Source of the DNA: Phorcus lineatus
Lineage: Eukaryota > Mollusca > Gastropoda > Trochida > Trochidae
Reading direction: 5' to 3'
Length of the DNA: 64,000 bases
Assembly (NCBI GenBank): GCA_921293015.1
Contig: OV121085.1
Location: forward strand, 14,967,731 to 15,031,730
Part shown: positions 25,076 to 35,728 of the stretch, piece by piece
Layout: the number at the start of each line of letters is the position of its first letter
Numbering within the stretch: position 1 is the first letter of the stretch
Notes under the pieces: model-generated
Database searches by the model: none
What the model was told of the DNA's origin: nothing
What the model saw: the letters and a program-made list of their open reading frames with translations, nothing else
Made by a program: the position numbers and the translations under genes

Positions 25076-27271
25076 ATGAATGCTGCCAATGCTGGTAGAG
25101 ATGAGAATGATGACATTCGTCTGCCTGCCGAGAGAGATGTTCGGTTTTCGTCTCGCGAGAGGCAACGACCAGCATATCTATCCGATTATGTTTTGGATAG
25201 ATACATGACAGATTCTGCAGTAGAAGACCCTGAACTGATCACTACGTCTCATGTATCAGGTGCGTCAGAGAATTCTCGCCACAGTCGTGTATCAAGACAA
25301 TCATCTATTCGGTCACGGATGAGTGATCGGCAGCTCGCCGAAGTTGAAAGACTTAAACGTCAGGCCGAGTTAGACGAAATGCGTCTAAAATCGGAGGAAG
25401 ATAGGATTATTGATCACGAAATTAGGAAACTGGAAGATGTAGCGTTTGCAGCTCGACTACAACTGGATAAAGACTCAGAAATACTGAGAAGAAAAACAGA
25501 AAAGGTAGAGAGAGAAGTTGCTCAACGTCGTGAGCAGCAGTTAAGAGACATGGAAAGAAAAAGGAAGATCCGTGAGGCCGAGAGGAAACTTCTGGAAGCA
25601 GAATTAATTTCGAACATTGTTAAAGATGAAAACCCCTGGGAATTAACCCCATTAGTGCCTAAACACAAAATTGTTGCCTTATCCCCTACTAGGGACAGTG
25701 TGCATGTTAAAACTGAGGAAAATAGTAATCATGATGTTGAGACCCCTGTTACTGTTAATAGTAAACATGCCATGCCTTTCCAATCTACAATGCCTTCGCA
25801 ACCTACCTCACCAACCAAGCATGCCATGCCTGCCAAACCTACTGTGTCTTCCCAAAATGCCATGCCATTGAATCAGACTGATTATTTGCCTAGCACATCC
25901 AACCACATGCCTTACTCCACTATGCCTCTTTATTCTTCAATGCCAAGTCCATATACCATGCCATATACTCCATGTCAGGTGCCAAATCTCACTGATAGGT
26001 TTTCATCAAACACTATGTCATATACCATGCCAAGTACTGTGCCACCTACTGTGCCAAATACCATGTATGCCCCTTATGCTACCCAACCACCATTTGTACC
26101 TCAGGTTCAGCCACCCGTGCCAAATATGACAGAATTGTTAATCTCTTCATCCTATGGTATCCCTAAACCATCTTTGCCTACCTTTGTCAATGGACGTGAG
26201 CGTGATTTTGCCCTATTGAAGATGGCGTTAAAGCACCTAGTCAACATCCACCCCCATCTGGATGAAAGATACAAGTACCAGGTGTTAATGGGTCAATTAG
26301 GAGGAAAAGTTAAGACGTTAGCTGAATCATACATGTATGAAACCTGCCCTTACACGATGGCATTACAAGCGTTACAGGAGAAGTATGGCCAACCCCGACA
26401 ACTCATACACAGTGAACTTGGTTCAATCCTGGCCTTGCCAGCCATTCGTCCAGGTGACAGTGACGGATTTGACAACTTAGCATTAGCGGTCCAGTCGCTT
26501 GTGGGAATGCTAAGATCACTTGAAGGTGAAGGTGGATCAGAGCTGAACTGTGGCTCACACGTTTACAGGTTGCTAATCAAGTTAGCACCTGGCATGAGGG
26601 ACGGATTCATTGAACATTGTCTGAAACTTGACATTCATGAATCCTACAATTTGATTAACTTCAACGATTGGTTACAACTCAAGAGTCGAGCGAAAAGAAT
26701 GGCAAACAATGCTGTCAGCTCTTATGAGAAACAAGACAAGATGAAACCTCATTACAGTAAACGATATAATGCTCCCACAGCAGCATGTTTTGGGAAATCT
26801 AAACCTCTTCCCTCGGAACCCAAGAAATCTCTAAAGAAAGACATTCCTGAAACAGCTTCAAAAGGATATTGTCCGAAGTGTGAATCATCGGATCATTACC
26901 TTAGCTCATGCCAAGAGATCAAGAAAATAAATCTTGATGCCATCTTGAAATGGTTGAATGGGAGATGCAGAAAGTGTGGTCGCAAACATAAGATGGAAGA
27001 CTGTAATTTGAAGAAACCATGTCATGCTTGTAATGAGCTTCATCTTACTATTCTTCATGACGCCAACAGCCATACAGAACAGAAAGTTTTCTGTACGAAG
27101 TTGGAACAATCTCCTGCTTATATTGACCAACCCTCAAAACCATACTTGACGATGCTGAAGATTGTAGAAGTTACACTTCATGGACCCAATGACAGTTGTA
27201 TGGACGCTCATGCCATTCTAGATGATGGATCTCAAAGGACCATGATGATGGATCTCAAAGGACCATGCTAA
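25076..27271 (+). CDS. BEL/Pao gag and start of protease
   Basis: The first ATG inside the element is at 25076. The protein has a charged coiled-coil stretch (residues about 95-190), a long Met/Pro/Ser/Thr-rich linker, and a Pao-type gag domain (PSLPTFVNGRERDFALLKMA). Three zinc-knuckle-like motifs follow: CPKCESSDHYLSSC, CRKCGRKHKMEDC and CHACNELHLTILH. It then enters the aspartic protease with active-site motif AILDDGSQRTM. Translation ends 11 residues later because a short tandem duplication shifts the frame at 27221-27293. In the family, gag-pro-pol is normally one continuous frame. Confidence 0.9.
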   Translation: MNAANAGRDENDDIRLPAERDVRFSSRERQRPAYLSDYVLDRYMTDSAVEDPELITTSHVSGASENSRHSRVSRQSSIRSRMSDRQLAEVERLKRQAELDEMRLKSEEDRIIDHEIRKLEDVAFAARLQLDKDSEILRRKTEKVEREVAQRREQQLRDMERKRKIREAERKLLEAELISNIVKDENPWELTPLVPKHKIVALSPTRDSVHVKTEENSNHDVETPVTVNSKHAMPFQSTMPSQPTSPTKHAMPAKPTVSSQNAMPLNQTDYLPSTSNHMPYSTMPLYSSMPSPYTMPYTPCQVPNLTDRFSSNTMSYTMPSTVPPTVPNTMYAPYATQPPFVPQVQPPVPNMTELLISSSYGIPKPSLPTFVNGRERDFALLKMALKHLVNIHPHLDERYKYQVLMGQLGGKVKTLAESYMYETCPYTMALQALQEKYGQPRQLIHSELGSILALPAIRPGDSDGFDNLALAVQSLVGMLRSLEGEGGSELNCGSHVYRLLIKLAPGMRDGFIEHCLKLDIHESYNLINFNDWLQLKSRAKRMANNAVSSYEKQDKMKPHYSKRYNAPTAACFGKSKPLPSEPKKSLKKDIPETASKGYCPKCESSDHYLSSCQEIKKINLDAILKWLNGRCRKCGRKHKMEDCNLKKPCHACNELHLTILHDANSHTEQKVFCTKLEQSPAYIDQPSKPYLTMLKIVEVTLHGPNDSCMDAHAILDDGSQRTMMMDLKGPC

Positions 27272-27293
27272 TGGATCTCAAAGGACCATGCTA
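27221..27293 (+). repeat. Triplicated 23-bp unit in the protease active site
   Basis: The codons for DDGSQRTM occur once in full at 27221-27243, again at 27244-27270, and partly at 27271-27293 before normal pol sequence resumes. Two 23-bp duplications add 46 bases, so the downstream frame is shifted by one and a stop appears at 27269. This is the event that splits gag-pro from pol. Confidence 0.9.
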
Positions 27294-29525
27294 ATGGCTC
27301 CAATTGTGAAGCAATTAGGACTCGACAGAAGAAGGGATAAGATCCTGTTGACTACAATCAGACGAGAACCATTCATGTGTGAAGGATTAAGTGTTGACCT
27401 TGAAATTTCTCCCAGAAATAACCCAAATTCAAGATTTTCGGTCAGAGGAGCATTTGCCTCTGACAAGTTGGCCTTGTCAGAATATTCGTACCCTACTGAG
27501 GAGCTCAAGGACAAATGGCCACACCTTCGTGACCCATCCTTGCCAGTGATTGACAAAGTGAAGCCTGTGATTCTGATAGGATCAGACTGTACTGAATTGA
27601 TTGTGCCAGATAAACCAATCATCTTTGGACCACCTGCAACACCAGTAGCAGTGCACACCAAACTTGGATGGTCTCTACAAGGTCCAGCTCACACAGCCTG
27701 TCAGATGGAAGAACAACATAGCTTCTTCATTAACCAGGTACCCAGTTTCAGTGACTTTCACCAGGATGTAGAAAGGCTATGGCAAACGGATGTCTTGCCT
27801 TACATTACTAAGGACTTCACCAGATCTAAACAGGATGAACATGCTTTACAAACCCTGGAATCAGAAACAAAAAGGATCAATGTGGATGGAGTGATGAGAT
27901 ATGCCACTCCTCTGCTTCGGACGAAAGATGGTGCACAGTTTCATGCAACTGCCGAATCAATCTTGCCAAACTTGAGAAGGACTGAGAAACGTTTGAGAAA
28001 TCAACCGGAATTAGCTGAAGTTCACAAACAACTTATCCACAATTTGGTTGAAGCAGGATCAGTGAAGGTGATTTCCAATGATGAAGCAGAAAGCAGCGCA
28101 GAGTCCTGGTACATCCCACACCACCTTGTTCATCACAATGACAAACACAGGCTTGTGTTCCACTGTTCCTACGAAGTCAATGGACAGAACCTGAACAAGA
28201 AACACCTGCCAGGTCCCCAGCTTGGATCATCCCTACTTGGTGTACTATTGAGGTTTCGACAGAACCCGGTGGCTATCTCAGGGGACATTAAAGGTATGTT
28301 TCACCAAGTGAGACTGCTGGACAAGGACAAGCCTTTGCTGCGGTTCTTATGGCGAGACCTAGACAATGACCGAGATCCAGATATATACCAGTGGGAAGTT
28401 CTTCCTTTTGGAACGACATGTAGTCCATGTTGTGCCACTTTTGCACTCAGAAAACATGTGAAAGATCATAGGAATGGAAACGAGAGCGTCTACCAATTAG
28501 TCACCAATGCCTATTATGTTGACAATTGCCTCCAGAGTGTGCCTACCATAGCCGAAGCCAAAAGACTCGTACACCAAATGAGTACCTTGCTTGATGAAGG
28601 AGGATTCCATCTTCGACAATGGGCAAGTAATGTGCCAGATGTGATATCAGGAGTGATTCCTGAAGATAGATCCTCGGATTGTGAGTTATGGTTGACACTT
28701 GACGATTGTCAGCCATCAGAAGGTGCCCTCGGAATGAGATGGCATTGTGACTCGGATGACCTTAGCTTCAAGTGCAAAGAGATACCATATGAATGTCTGA
28801 CAATGAGAGTTATCTACCGCATTCTGGCCAGCCAATATGACCCGCTTGGGTATATTGCACCATACACTGCAAGAGCTAAGTGTATCGTTCAGGAACTTTG
28901 GAACAAGAAAAGGGACTGGAGTGCACCGCTAGAAGCAGGAACCCTACGTGACCTTTGGACAGCTTGGGAAAATGAACTAAAGGATATTGTGCACATCCGA
29001 CTACCTAGGTGCTACACACCACTGCATGTTGACCCACAAAGTGCAACCAGAGAACTCCATGTATTCTGTGACGCTTCTGAGAGGTTGTATGGCTCAGTTG
29101 CCTACCTGAGAACTGAGACTGCAGGTGGACAAATATGTGTGAGTTTCGTTCAATCCCGATCCAGAGTAGCACCAAAACGACAACAATCAATTCCAAGACT
29201 TGAACTATGTGCGGCTTTGACAGGTGCCCAACTCGCCAATGTGCTTCAGAAGGAAATTACCCTTCCAATTGCCAATGTGATTCTCTGGAGCGACTCCACC
29301 ACAGTGTTGACATGGCTGCAGTCAGAGTCGTGTAGGTACAAGGTCTTTGTGGGAACTAGGATATCAGAGATTCAAACCCTGACTAACGTGACACAGTGGC
29401 ACTATGTGGACACTAAGGACAACCCCGCAGATGACGTCACTCGAGGGAAAACACTCTCTGAACTCAGCAAGGACACACGTTGGAAACTAGGTCCACCCTT
29501 CTTGTCATTGCCACATCAGCAGTAG
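27294..29525 (+). CDS. BEL/Pao pol: protease end, RT and RNase H
   Basis: Continues from the protease (LMAPIVKQLGL) into a Pao-type RT: PHHLVHHNDKHRLVFHCSYE, AISGDIKGMFHQVRLL with the first catalytic aspartate, and LPFGTTCSPCCATF. The catalytic box at 28515-28526 reads YVDN where BEL/Pao enzymes have YVDD, so a metal-binding aspartate is Asn (GAC AAT). The RNase H region follows (HVFCDASERLYGSVAYLR; IPRLELCAALTGAQ; LWSDSTTVLTWL). It ends at TAG 29523-29525; the frame then continues unbroken into integrase, so that stop is probably a point mutation in one polyprotein. Confidence 0.92.
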   Translation: MAPIVKQLGLDRRRDKILLTTIRREPFMCEGLSVDLEISPRNNPNSRFSVRGAFASDKLALSEYSYPTEELKDKWPHLRDPSLPVIDKVKPVILIGSDCTELIVPDKPIIFGPPATPVAVHTKLGWSLQGPAHTACQMEEQHSFFINQVPSFSDFHQDVERLWQTDVLPYITKDFTRSKQDEHALQTLESETKRINVDGVMRYATPLLRTKDGAQFHATAESILPNLRRTEKRLRNQPELAEVHKQLIHNLVEAGSVKVISNDEAESSAESWYIPHHLVHHNDKHRLVFHCSYEVNGQNLNKKHLPGPQLGSSLLGVLLRFRQNPVAISGDIKGMFHQVRLLDKDKPLLRFLWRDLDNDRDPDIYQWEVLPFGTTCSPCCATFALRKHVKDHRNGNESVYQLVTNAYYVDNCLQSVPTIAEAKRLVHQMSTLLDEGGFHLRQWASNVPDVISGVIPEDRSSDCELWLTLDDCQPSEGALGMRWHCDSDDLSFKCKEIPYECLTMRVIYRILASQYDPLGYIAPYTARAKCIVQELWNKKRDWSAPLEAGTLRDLWTAWENELKDIVHIRLPRCYTPLHVDPQSATRELHVFCDASERLYGSVAYLRTETAGGQICVSFVQSRSRVAPKRQQSIPRLELCAALTGAQLANVLQKEITLPIANVILWSDSTTVLTWLQSESCRYKVFVGTRISEIQTLTNVTQWHYVDTKDNPADDVTRGKTLSELSKDTRWKLGPPFLSLPHQQ

Positions 29526-31040
29526 CCCAAAAAGGAGAGTCCGTACACAAGTAATGACAGCACTGAACTAAAGTTGACGTTCTGTGCTACTGTATTGGTA
29601 TCAAACCTGAAGATTGTTGATCCAGCTGAATGTGCAACCTGGGACGAACTTGTGACCAAAACCATGGAGGGTTTTGACGGGGCGGCCGAGACTGCTGAAA
29701 ATCGGAAAAGAGCGGAAATGCAGTTATTGCGTGATGTTCAGTTGCAATGTTTTCCTGATGACTTTGCATCCCTTGTGAAAGGTGACAGATTGCCTTCTAA
29801 GAGCCGACTACTACAGCTTGACCCTATGCTTGACAAGGTAGACCAACTTATCCGCGTTGGAGGACGTCTACGCCGCTCTGAAGAACTTCCAGATGACACC
29901 AAGCACCCCATTGTTCTTGAACCCAAACACCCGATAACCCGTCTGCTCATCAGCAAATATGACCATGAGCGTGTGTTTGCCGAAATTCGCCGCAGTTACT
30001 TGATCTTGCGAGGACGAGAAGCAGTTCGGTCCCATCAGGGAAGATGCCCAGTTTGTAGGAAATGGCGAGCAAATCCACAAGTCCCGAAGATGGCCGATTT
30101 GCCCCCTTCACGATTGAGACTCTTCAAACCGCCATTTTATTCCACAGGAACAGATTGCTTCGGACCAATGCATGTGAAAGTTGGACGGCGCTCGGAGAAA
30201 AGGTGGGGTATCATATTCAAGTGCATGACTATTAGGGCAGTTCACTTTGATCTGCTTGACAAAATGGACACCGATGCCTACTTGATGTCACTACGACGTT
30301 TCATAGCACGTCGTGGGAAACCTTTTGAGATTTGGTCCGACAATGGGACCAACTTCAAAGGAGGGATGAAGGAACTTAGTGAGGCATGGGAAGTGAGGGT
30401 GCCCTCAATGACAACACAACTGGCCAAACAGAAGATCAACTTCAAGTTCAATCCTCCAAGTGCTCCACACTTTGGAGGTGTATGGGAGAGAGAAATAAAA
30501 TCAGTGAAGTATGGATTGAAAGTTGCCCTCGGAGAACAAAATGTCTCAGAACCTGTACTCCAGACGGTACTGGCCGAAGTTGAAGGAATTTTGAACTCAA
30601 AGCCCTTGAGTTATGTATCCTCGGATGTGAGTGACATTGACCCAGTGACCCCAAATGTACTCCTGAACGGTCGAAGAGACAGTTCTATGCCACAGGTTGT
30701 GTATCCGGAAGATGAGATACTCAGTCGCCGCAGGTGGCGTCACAGTCAAGTCCTTGCAGATCACTTTTGGAAACATTTCATTCGTGACTACCTACCAAAG
30801 CTCCAATTGAGGCATAAATGGCAGAATGACCGGAAGGACCATAAGGACATCGGATGTGGAGATGTGGTTATGATCTTGGATCCACAGAGTGTTAGGTCGG
30901 CATGGCAAGTTGGCAGGGTTAGTGAAATTTTCCCAGGGGTTGATGGTAGGGTTAGAGCGGCCTCTGTAAAGGTCGGTGATCAGCGGATCCTCAGGCGTGT
31001 TTGTAGACTTATCCGGCTCCCTGAGTGCCCTGATGACTAA
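29526..31040 (+). CDS. BEL/Pao integrase
   Basis: Same frame as the RT/RNase H segment, after one TAG. A zinc-binding region (RRSYLILRGREAVRSH ... CPVCRKW) precedes the catalytic core with D in STGTDCFGP, D in WSDNGTNF and E in GVWEREIKS, so the DDE triad is complete. Compared with the family, a few residues seem missing around the first histidine (KYDHERVFAE). The C-terminal part, ending RLPECPDD, is normal. The first in-frame ATG is at 29667 or later, so separate translation is doubtful. Confidence 0.9.
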   Translation, partial: PKKESPYTSNDSTELKLTFCATVLVSNLKIVDPAECATWDELVTKTMEGFDGAAETAENRKRAEMQLLRDVQLQCFPDDFASLVKGDRLPSKSRLLQLDPMLDKVDQLIRVGGRLRRSEELPDDTKHPIVLEPKHPITRLLISKYDHERVFAEIRRSYLILRGREAVRSHQGRCPVCRKWRANPQVPKMADLPPSRLRLFKPPFYSTGTDCFGPMHVKVGRRSEKRWGIIFKCMTIRAVHFDLLDKMDTDAYLMSLRRFIARRGKPFEIWSDNGTNFKGGMKELSEAWEVRVPSMTTQLAKQKINFKFNPPSAPHFGGVWEREIKSVKYGLKVALGEQNVSEPVLQTVLAEVEGILNSKPLSYVSSDVSDIDPVTPNVLLNGRRDSSMPQVVYPEDEILSRRRWRHSQVLADHFWKHFIRDYLPKLQLRHKWQNDRKDHKDIGCGDVVMILDPQSVRSAWQVGRVSEIFPGVDGRVRAASVKVGDQRILRRVCRLIRLPECPDD

Positions 31041-31179
31041 GTTACATAGACTTGTCCAGCGCAGATGACCGCCTAATATGTGACAGAACTATTCAGTTGA
31101 AAATGATTTAATCCAAATACTTTATTATATTTCATGCTGATGACCATTTATTGAGGACTTTTATATTTCAAATTTGTGC

Positions 31180-31195
31180 CAAATTTGGGGGCGGC
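31180..31195 (+). other. Polypurine tract of BEL/Pao element
   Basis: A G-rich stretch (AAATTTGGGGGCGGC) immediately before the TGTCA start of the 3' LTR. Confidence 0.65.
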
Positions 31196-31402
31196 TGTCA
31201 AGAAGATAGCACTAATATGCCCGTATTTTGTACTTTATTTAATTTATGTGTTTGGCCCGGTTAACGAGAGTCTATTTTCCGGCCTTTTTTGTACCAATTG
31301 CCTGGTGGGTAATAAATAGAAAATGGCTGACCACGTGTTTTGATTTGCCTATAGTTATGAAGATTAACGGTTGGATATTGAAGTGCCCTGATATATTTTT
31401 CA
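31196..31402 (+). repeat. 3' LTR of BEL/Pao element
   Basis: 207 bp, TGTCAAGAAG to ATATTTTTCA (TG...CA ends). The start is set by the polypurine tract rather than by the truncated 5' LTR. Confidence 0.8.
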
Positions 31403-33329
31403 CTGTCTCTACAGCAGCGATCTCCATGCCTGTTGGCAAAACTTAGATACAAAAGAAATCAACAGGACAATTCAGTCCAGGACATATGAAGGTTGGTATA
31501 TCATTAGCACCATGAAGCCAACGATATTCTTTGTATTCTTCAGAAATGAATGATGCCAAATGAGTCATTGAAAGTTTATGATTAATTCAAATGTACATAC
31601 AAATTAATTACATGTATAAAAAGAGATCAGAGTAACTAAATTTTCCAAAGCTGAATAGATTTATAAATTGAATGAGAAAGTTTTGTGATTAGTGATTGAT
31701 GTTTAAGGTGCAACATCGTGTCAAGGGACAAGTGCGAACTCACGTCATAAGGAGGACAGACAGCAAAAGTATCAATTAGCAGGGGTGATACTGATGGATG
31801 CATAGAATAGTATGTATAGAATATACATAATTGAATTTTGGATAAATTCAGGCAATAATCTCAGGTATAATCTTGATCAAAATTGATTCAGCCTGCAGTT
31901 GTTCAGTTTTACTTACATGTCAGGTATGATACCCCTTTATCTTACTGTATATAGTATTTAGAGGTCAGAATTCAAAGAATATTCATGTATACAGCTGCAT
32001 GCCAAAAGTTTGTTCACTTACCTCTATACTAGTGCAAATATCTGATTTGAGGTGCCTTTGAGGTATCGTAGCATTGCGAAAAACAAACGTATATTATTGA
32101 ATTTTTAATACATATATGCAGATCCATTCACCTTTAAGGCACATGTTTATCGTACCCAACAATTACCCATAACAGTTTTGGCAGGTCATTGAAGTGACCA
32201 GGGATCGAAATTCCGAAAACACTAATTTTTATTTTTCTCCATAAAATCCTTTATAATTTATCACCTTCTTAAAAAATTACTTCAAGTCTGTACCTTAGCA
32301 CAAAGTCAATTTTATTATGTTGGTTTTAATCTCAGAGAGTCGATATGGAACATTTTATTTGACATTTAACGAAATCGAAATTTCGAAAATGTGACCCCCT
32401 CTGTCCTTATCTATATGCCAAAATTCGATTTTTTTTGCACCAGAGACCAGACGATCCCATGCTTTCTATCTCTCACTATGCCTTTCTTTCCGTTTTTTTC
32501 CCTCTTCCTTTCGATCCCTTTCTCCCTGATCTGTCCACTCACTTTTGGATGCTTGTCATCCACGTGTTTAATAACTGAAATATTGTTCAAAACACGTTAA
32601 ACCCTAACTCACTCACTTACTCCTAATTAGGTGTGCAATAATCCTAAGAAGGAAGCAAGAGATCAAATCATTACCGACAACACCCACCCCAACCCAACGC
32701 CTAGCGCCTATGAAGCTGTGACTGATACTATGACTGTTCGAATTCATGTTTCCATGTTCATTTCAATGTTCAAGTTCCATCTCGCATGTATTATGTTAAT
32801 TAATTGTTTTATTTTTTTGGTAACAGTTTTCCTTTATATAAATTAAAAGTGTGAATTTTATTTTTATATATATGAGATAATTTTAACATATGAGCAAATG
32901 AATGTAGTAGTAGACAAGTAGTTAACCAATTTGATTAAGGAAGTGTATCTTATGTGCATTATTAAATTTTCTGTGTATATTTCTGAACTTAAACACTTAA
33001 AAACTCATGATAACATTAAATAAGTTTTCTAGTTTGATTGTAGCAGTAGACAAGTAGTTTACCAACTTGAAAATTTAAGTGTATCATGTACATTGCTTGA
33101 TTTCTTGTGTATATTTCTGAACTTAAAGCACTCACGATTGCATGGTAAATAGTAAGTAAGTAATAAAGTATTTGTTCAATTTTGATTGAATTTCTGATCT
33201 GGTATAATAAGCATTATCTTTTGATAACTAATAATAAATATATTATTTAATAAATATATTATTTTCACATGCATTTATACCTGTGGAATACTCAAGGCTT
33301 AATCTCATAATTAGAAGCATCATGCTCTA
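31403..33329. other. No gene recognised; AT-rich
   Basis: Contains a SINE/LINE-type tail at 32570-32621 and an unassigned frame at 32631-32846. The right part (32840-33290) is strongly AT-rich with two related blocks at about 32905-33010 and 33045-33130 (shared GTAGACAAGTAGTT). Confidence 0.4.
32570..32621 (+). repeat. Retroposon 3' tail fragment
   Basis: AATAACTGAAATATTGTTCA ... ACACGTTAAACC ... AACTCACTCACT. Nearly the same 52 bp occurs at 38311-38362. The final part resembles the tail of family-1 SINEs (TTAAACACCAACTCACTC), suggesting a partner element sharing its 3' end with the SINE. Confidence 0.6.
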
Positions 33330-34050
33330 AACTGGACCCATATAACCAATATCAAGCGTTCGAACCAGATGCGTCCGACCCGTCTGAAACAGAAGACAGC
33401 ATAGCTGCGTGGAGGGGTCATTCATGAAGTGTGCATTGCTGCTACGGGACACTAAAGATGCCTATCAGTGGGGTGATGGATCCAGAAATGCTCGAAATAG
33501 CAAATTTGAAATGCTTCTGTGCGATGCGGGATATCATACCAAGTACAAGCTGTGGCATTTCATTTTCCAGGGCTACATTTCTTCAATACTCACAGGGAGA
33601 CAGTCAATGGAGTACAAGTGGAACTGTACAGTAAACACACTTGGTGGCCCAGGAAGGAACATCCCCAATGATAACCCAGTTGAACTCACAGTTCAGGCAG
33701 TGAAGAAGAAAAATCCACCAACAGAGTGCGAATGCCACTTATCGAAGTGCTAGATGAGCAGCATAGAGCATGCAGATGCAGTCAGAGATGAGGGACTATC
33801 TCATGAAACAGTGCAAGGTTGACAAAACTTCAACAGCTCGGACTGCAGTGGTCAAATCTGGGGATATCAAATTACTTGTACAAGAACTGAAGAAAGCAGA
33901 CATGTTAAAAACATCAACCCCTGAGGATGTTTGAAGGATTCCCCAATTTCAAGCACCTTTTCTCCAAAGTCCAAAACTGACAAACTTTTTACATGGATAA
34001 CTGATCAGAAGAAAAGATTGTCTGTAGAACTCCTGTGAAGATTGAATAAA
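33330..34050 (+). pseudogene. DUF6589-like remnant
   Basis: The plus-strand frame 33409-33753 contains YHTKYKLWHFIFQGYISS, then EYKWNCTVNTLGGPGRNIPN and DNPVELTVQAVKKK, the pattern I associate with DUF6589-type proteins found in many invertebrate and fungal gene families. A frame change near 33750 leads to a second compatible block (STARTAVVKSGDIKLLVQEL), and later parts carry stops. An AATAAA lies at about 34045. The N-terminal part is not visible. Biochemical function of the family is not known to me. It is convergent with the helicase pseudogene at 35826-39176. Confidence 0.65.
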
Positions 34051-34824
34051 GAATTTTTTTTCAAATTCTGTTCACGTGTAAGACAAGTGCTTAGTTATGA
34101 CAAAAACATTTGATGACTTCATCAAGTTATGAGTATTATTTATAAATGGATCATTGAGATATGTTATGTCATGATGTTATACAGTTTTTTTTTAGCCAGT
34201 TTTATATTGAGACCTTTTTCACCTAGTTTATATAATTTCACATGTTGAGATGATTTCCTTATATAGTACCATGTACAATATTTACATGTTAGATATCAAC
34301 TTTGATTGTATGTGTCATTCAGTCAAACCTTTTGCAAAGCAATGCACCAGAATTTAGAGTATTAAATACAATATTTGGATGAACCTTTGGCAAAAAAATG
34401 GTTCTTAAACATTTTGCTCTGTCGCTAGTGGAAATCTTAATTTATAGATTTGGTGACTCATTTGAGGTCATCAGGGTCACAACTAAAAAACCTATTTGCA
34501 TCTTACCTCCAGTACTAAGAAAACTCCAATCACATTAATAGCTCATGATCTTTAATTCCTTCTGTAACCTAAGCTGACTTGGGTTGTCAGTCATCTCAGT
34601 TCTAGCTTTCCTGTAAACTATCATTCTTTCAAATTTCTGATAGTGGACACATATCTCAAAAGGCTTTCGTCAGATCTTATATGAGTGATAACTCAAGTAC
34701 TCTTAATCTACAAAAGGAATGAAAAATTTTAATAATTATCTACCACAGAGGCAAAAAACCTGAAAACCTTTTTATCTGTTCCAATTACTGGAAACCTTTT
34801 AGCTGATAAATACATTTTAGCTCA
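34051..34824. other. No gene recognised
   Basis: AT-rich, no exon or repeat family assigned. Confidence 0.4.
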
Positions 34825-35325
34825 ACTGGCCTATAAGGCCTGATGGGCTTATGGCATGGCATGGTGTCTGGCGTCCGTCCTTCCATAAAGTTTGTGCAGT
34901 TTCGACTTCTTCTCCAGAAGCATAAGGCCTAGAAAGCTGAAACTTTATGTACAGACTCTATGACTAGTTAGGATTAAATTTGTAGCTTTGGTGGCCCTGT
35001 GGCCCCTTAAAAGGGCTGTAGATGTCACGCCCTAAAACTTTTTTTCTTCGCCTGAAACAAAATGCCTAGAAAGCTGATATCCTGAAAACGACTGCTACTT
35101 ATGAGGATTGTATTTTATAGCTTTTGTGACCCTTATGGCCCCTTAAAAGGGCTTGGTGAATTTTTTTTATCCTTTACCCAAAATTATTAATGAAATATTT
35201 TAGCAATTATCATTTCTGAATAGTTTACCAGTATCTGAAATCACATCATCTTTATGCTTAATAATAGGATTTGTGACCCTGAGGCCCCTATAAGGGGGGA
35301 ACCACATTGGCTACACTCTACAATA
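34825..35325. repeat. Dispersed repeat with internal duplication
   Basis: Starts AGCTCAACTGGCCTATAAGG and contains two diverged subunits, each with a CCTAGAAAGCTGA block and a GGCCCCTTAAAAGGGCT block (about 34925-35020 and 35065-35150), and a third weaker one to 35300. The palindromic CCCCTTAAAAGGG core also occurs in part near 12005. Type of element unknown. Confidence 0.6.
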
Positions 35326-35614
35326 TAACTGAACATGAAGCCTGATGAGCTACAGAGCAAATGACTTTTTTACATCTTATAATGGCTCTATTTTCATGAC
35401 ATGATTAAAATGAGTAATCTGCAGGATGTTCATTCCAAAAATAGTTTCCAGAATTGATGAAATTTTTTTTGGGATGTGTTTATGTACATAGTGTGCTTTC
35501 GTATCTGGTATATATTCTCTATTTCCATTGTTTTAAAAATAAACAATGTATTTTTGAAAGAACTTGTTTGTTCATTCATTTCACGATTGATTATGAAAAA
35601 GGCCACGTTCATGT

Positions 35615-35728
35615 CAGGGGCGGATCCGGGAGAAGGGGGAGATCTTTTTAACAAAAGATATTGCCATTGAAACTTTTGCCAAAATAAATGTGCACCCTCT
35701 TTTTCTGAAAAGGCTGCATCCGCCCCTG
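35615..35728. mobile_element. Small MITE with hAT-like termini
   Basis: A 114-bp element whose ends are inverted (CAGGGGCGGAT on the left, ATCCGCCCCTG on the right) and which is flanked by CATGT on both sides (35610-35614 and 35729-35733). The terminal sequence resembles hAT-type ends, but hAT duplications are normally 8 bp, so the superfamily is unsure. No coding capacity. Confidence 0.75.

Larger units (their letters stand above)
24868..31402 (+). mobile_element. BEL/Pao LTR retrotransposon, disabled
   Basis: About 6.5 kb on the plus strand: 5' LTR (missing its first part), primer-binding site, Pao-type gag, protease, RT, RNase H, integrase, polypurine tract and 3' LTR. The 155-bp part shared by both LTRs differs at about one base, so the element is young. 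Even so, it has a frameshifting duplication in the protease, an altered RT catalytic box, a stop before integrase and a truncated 5' LTR. No target-site duplication was found, as expected if the left end is lost. Confidence 0.93.

Noticed and set aside
32631-32846. Frame starting CNNPKKEARDQ with hydrophobic end
   Set aside because: Starts on a non-ATG codon after an acceptor-like AG, but no donor, partner exon or family could be found.
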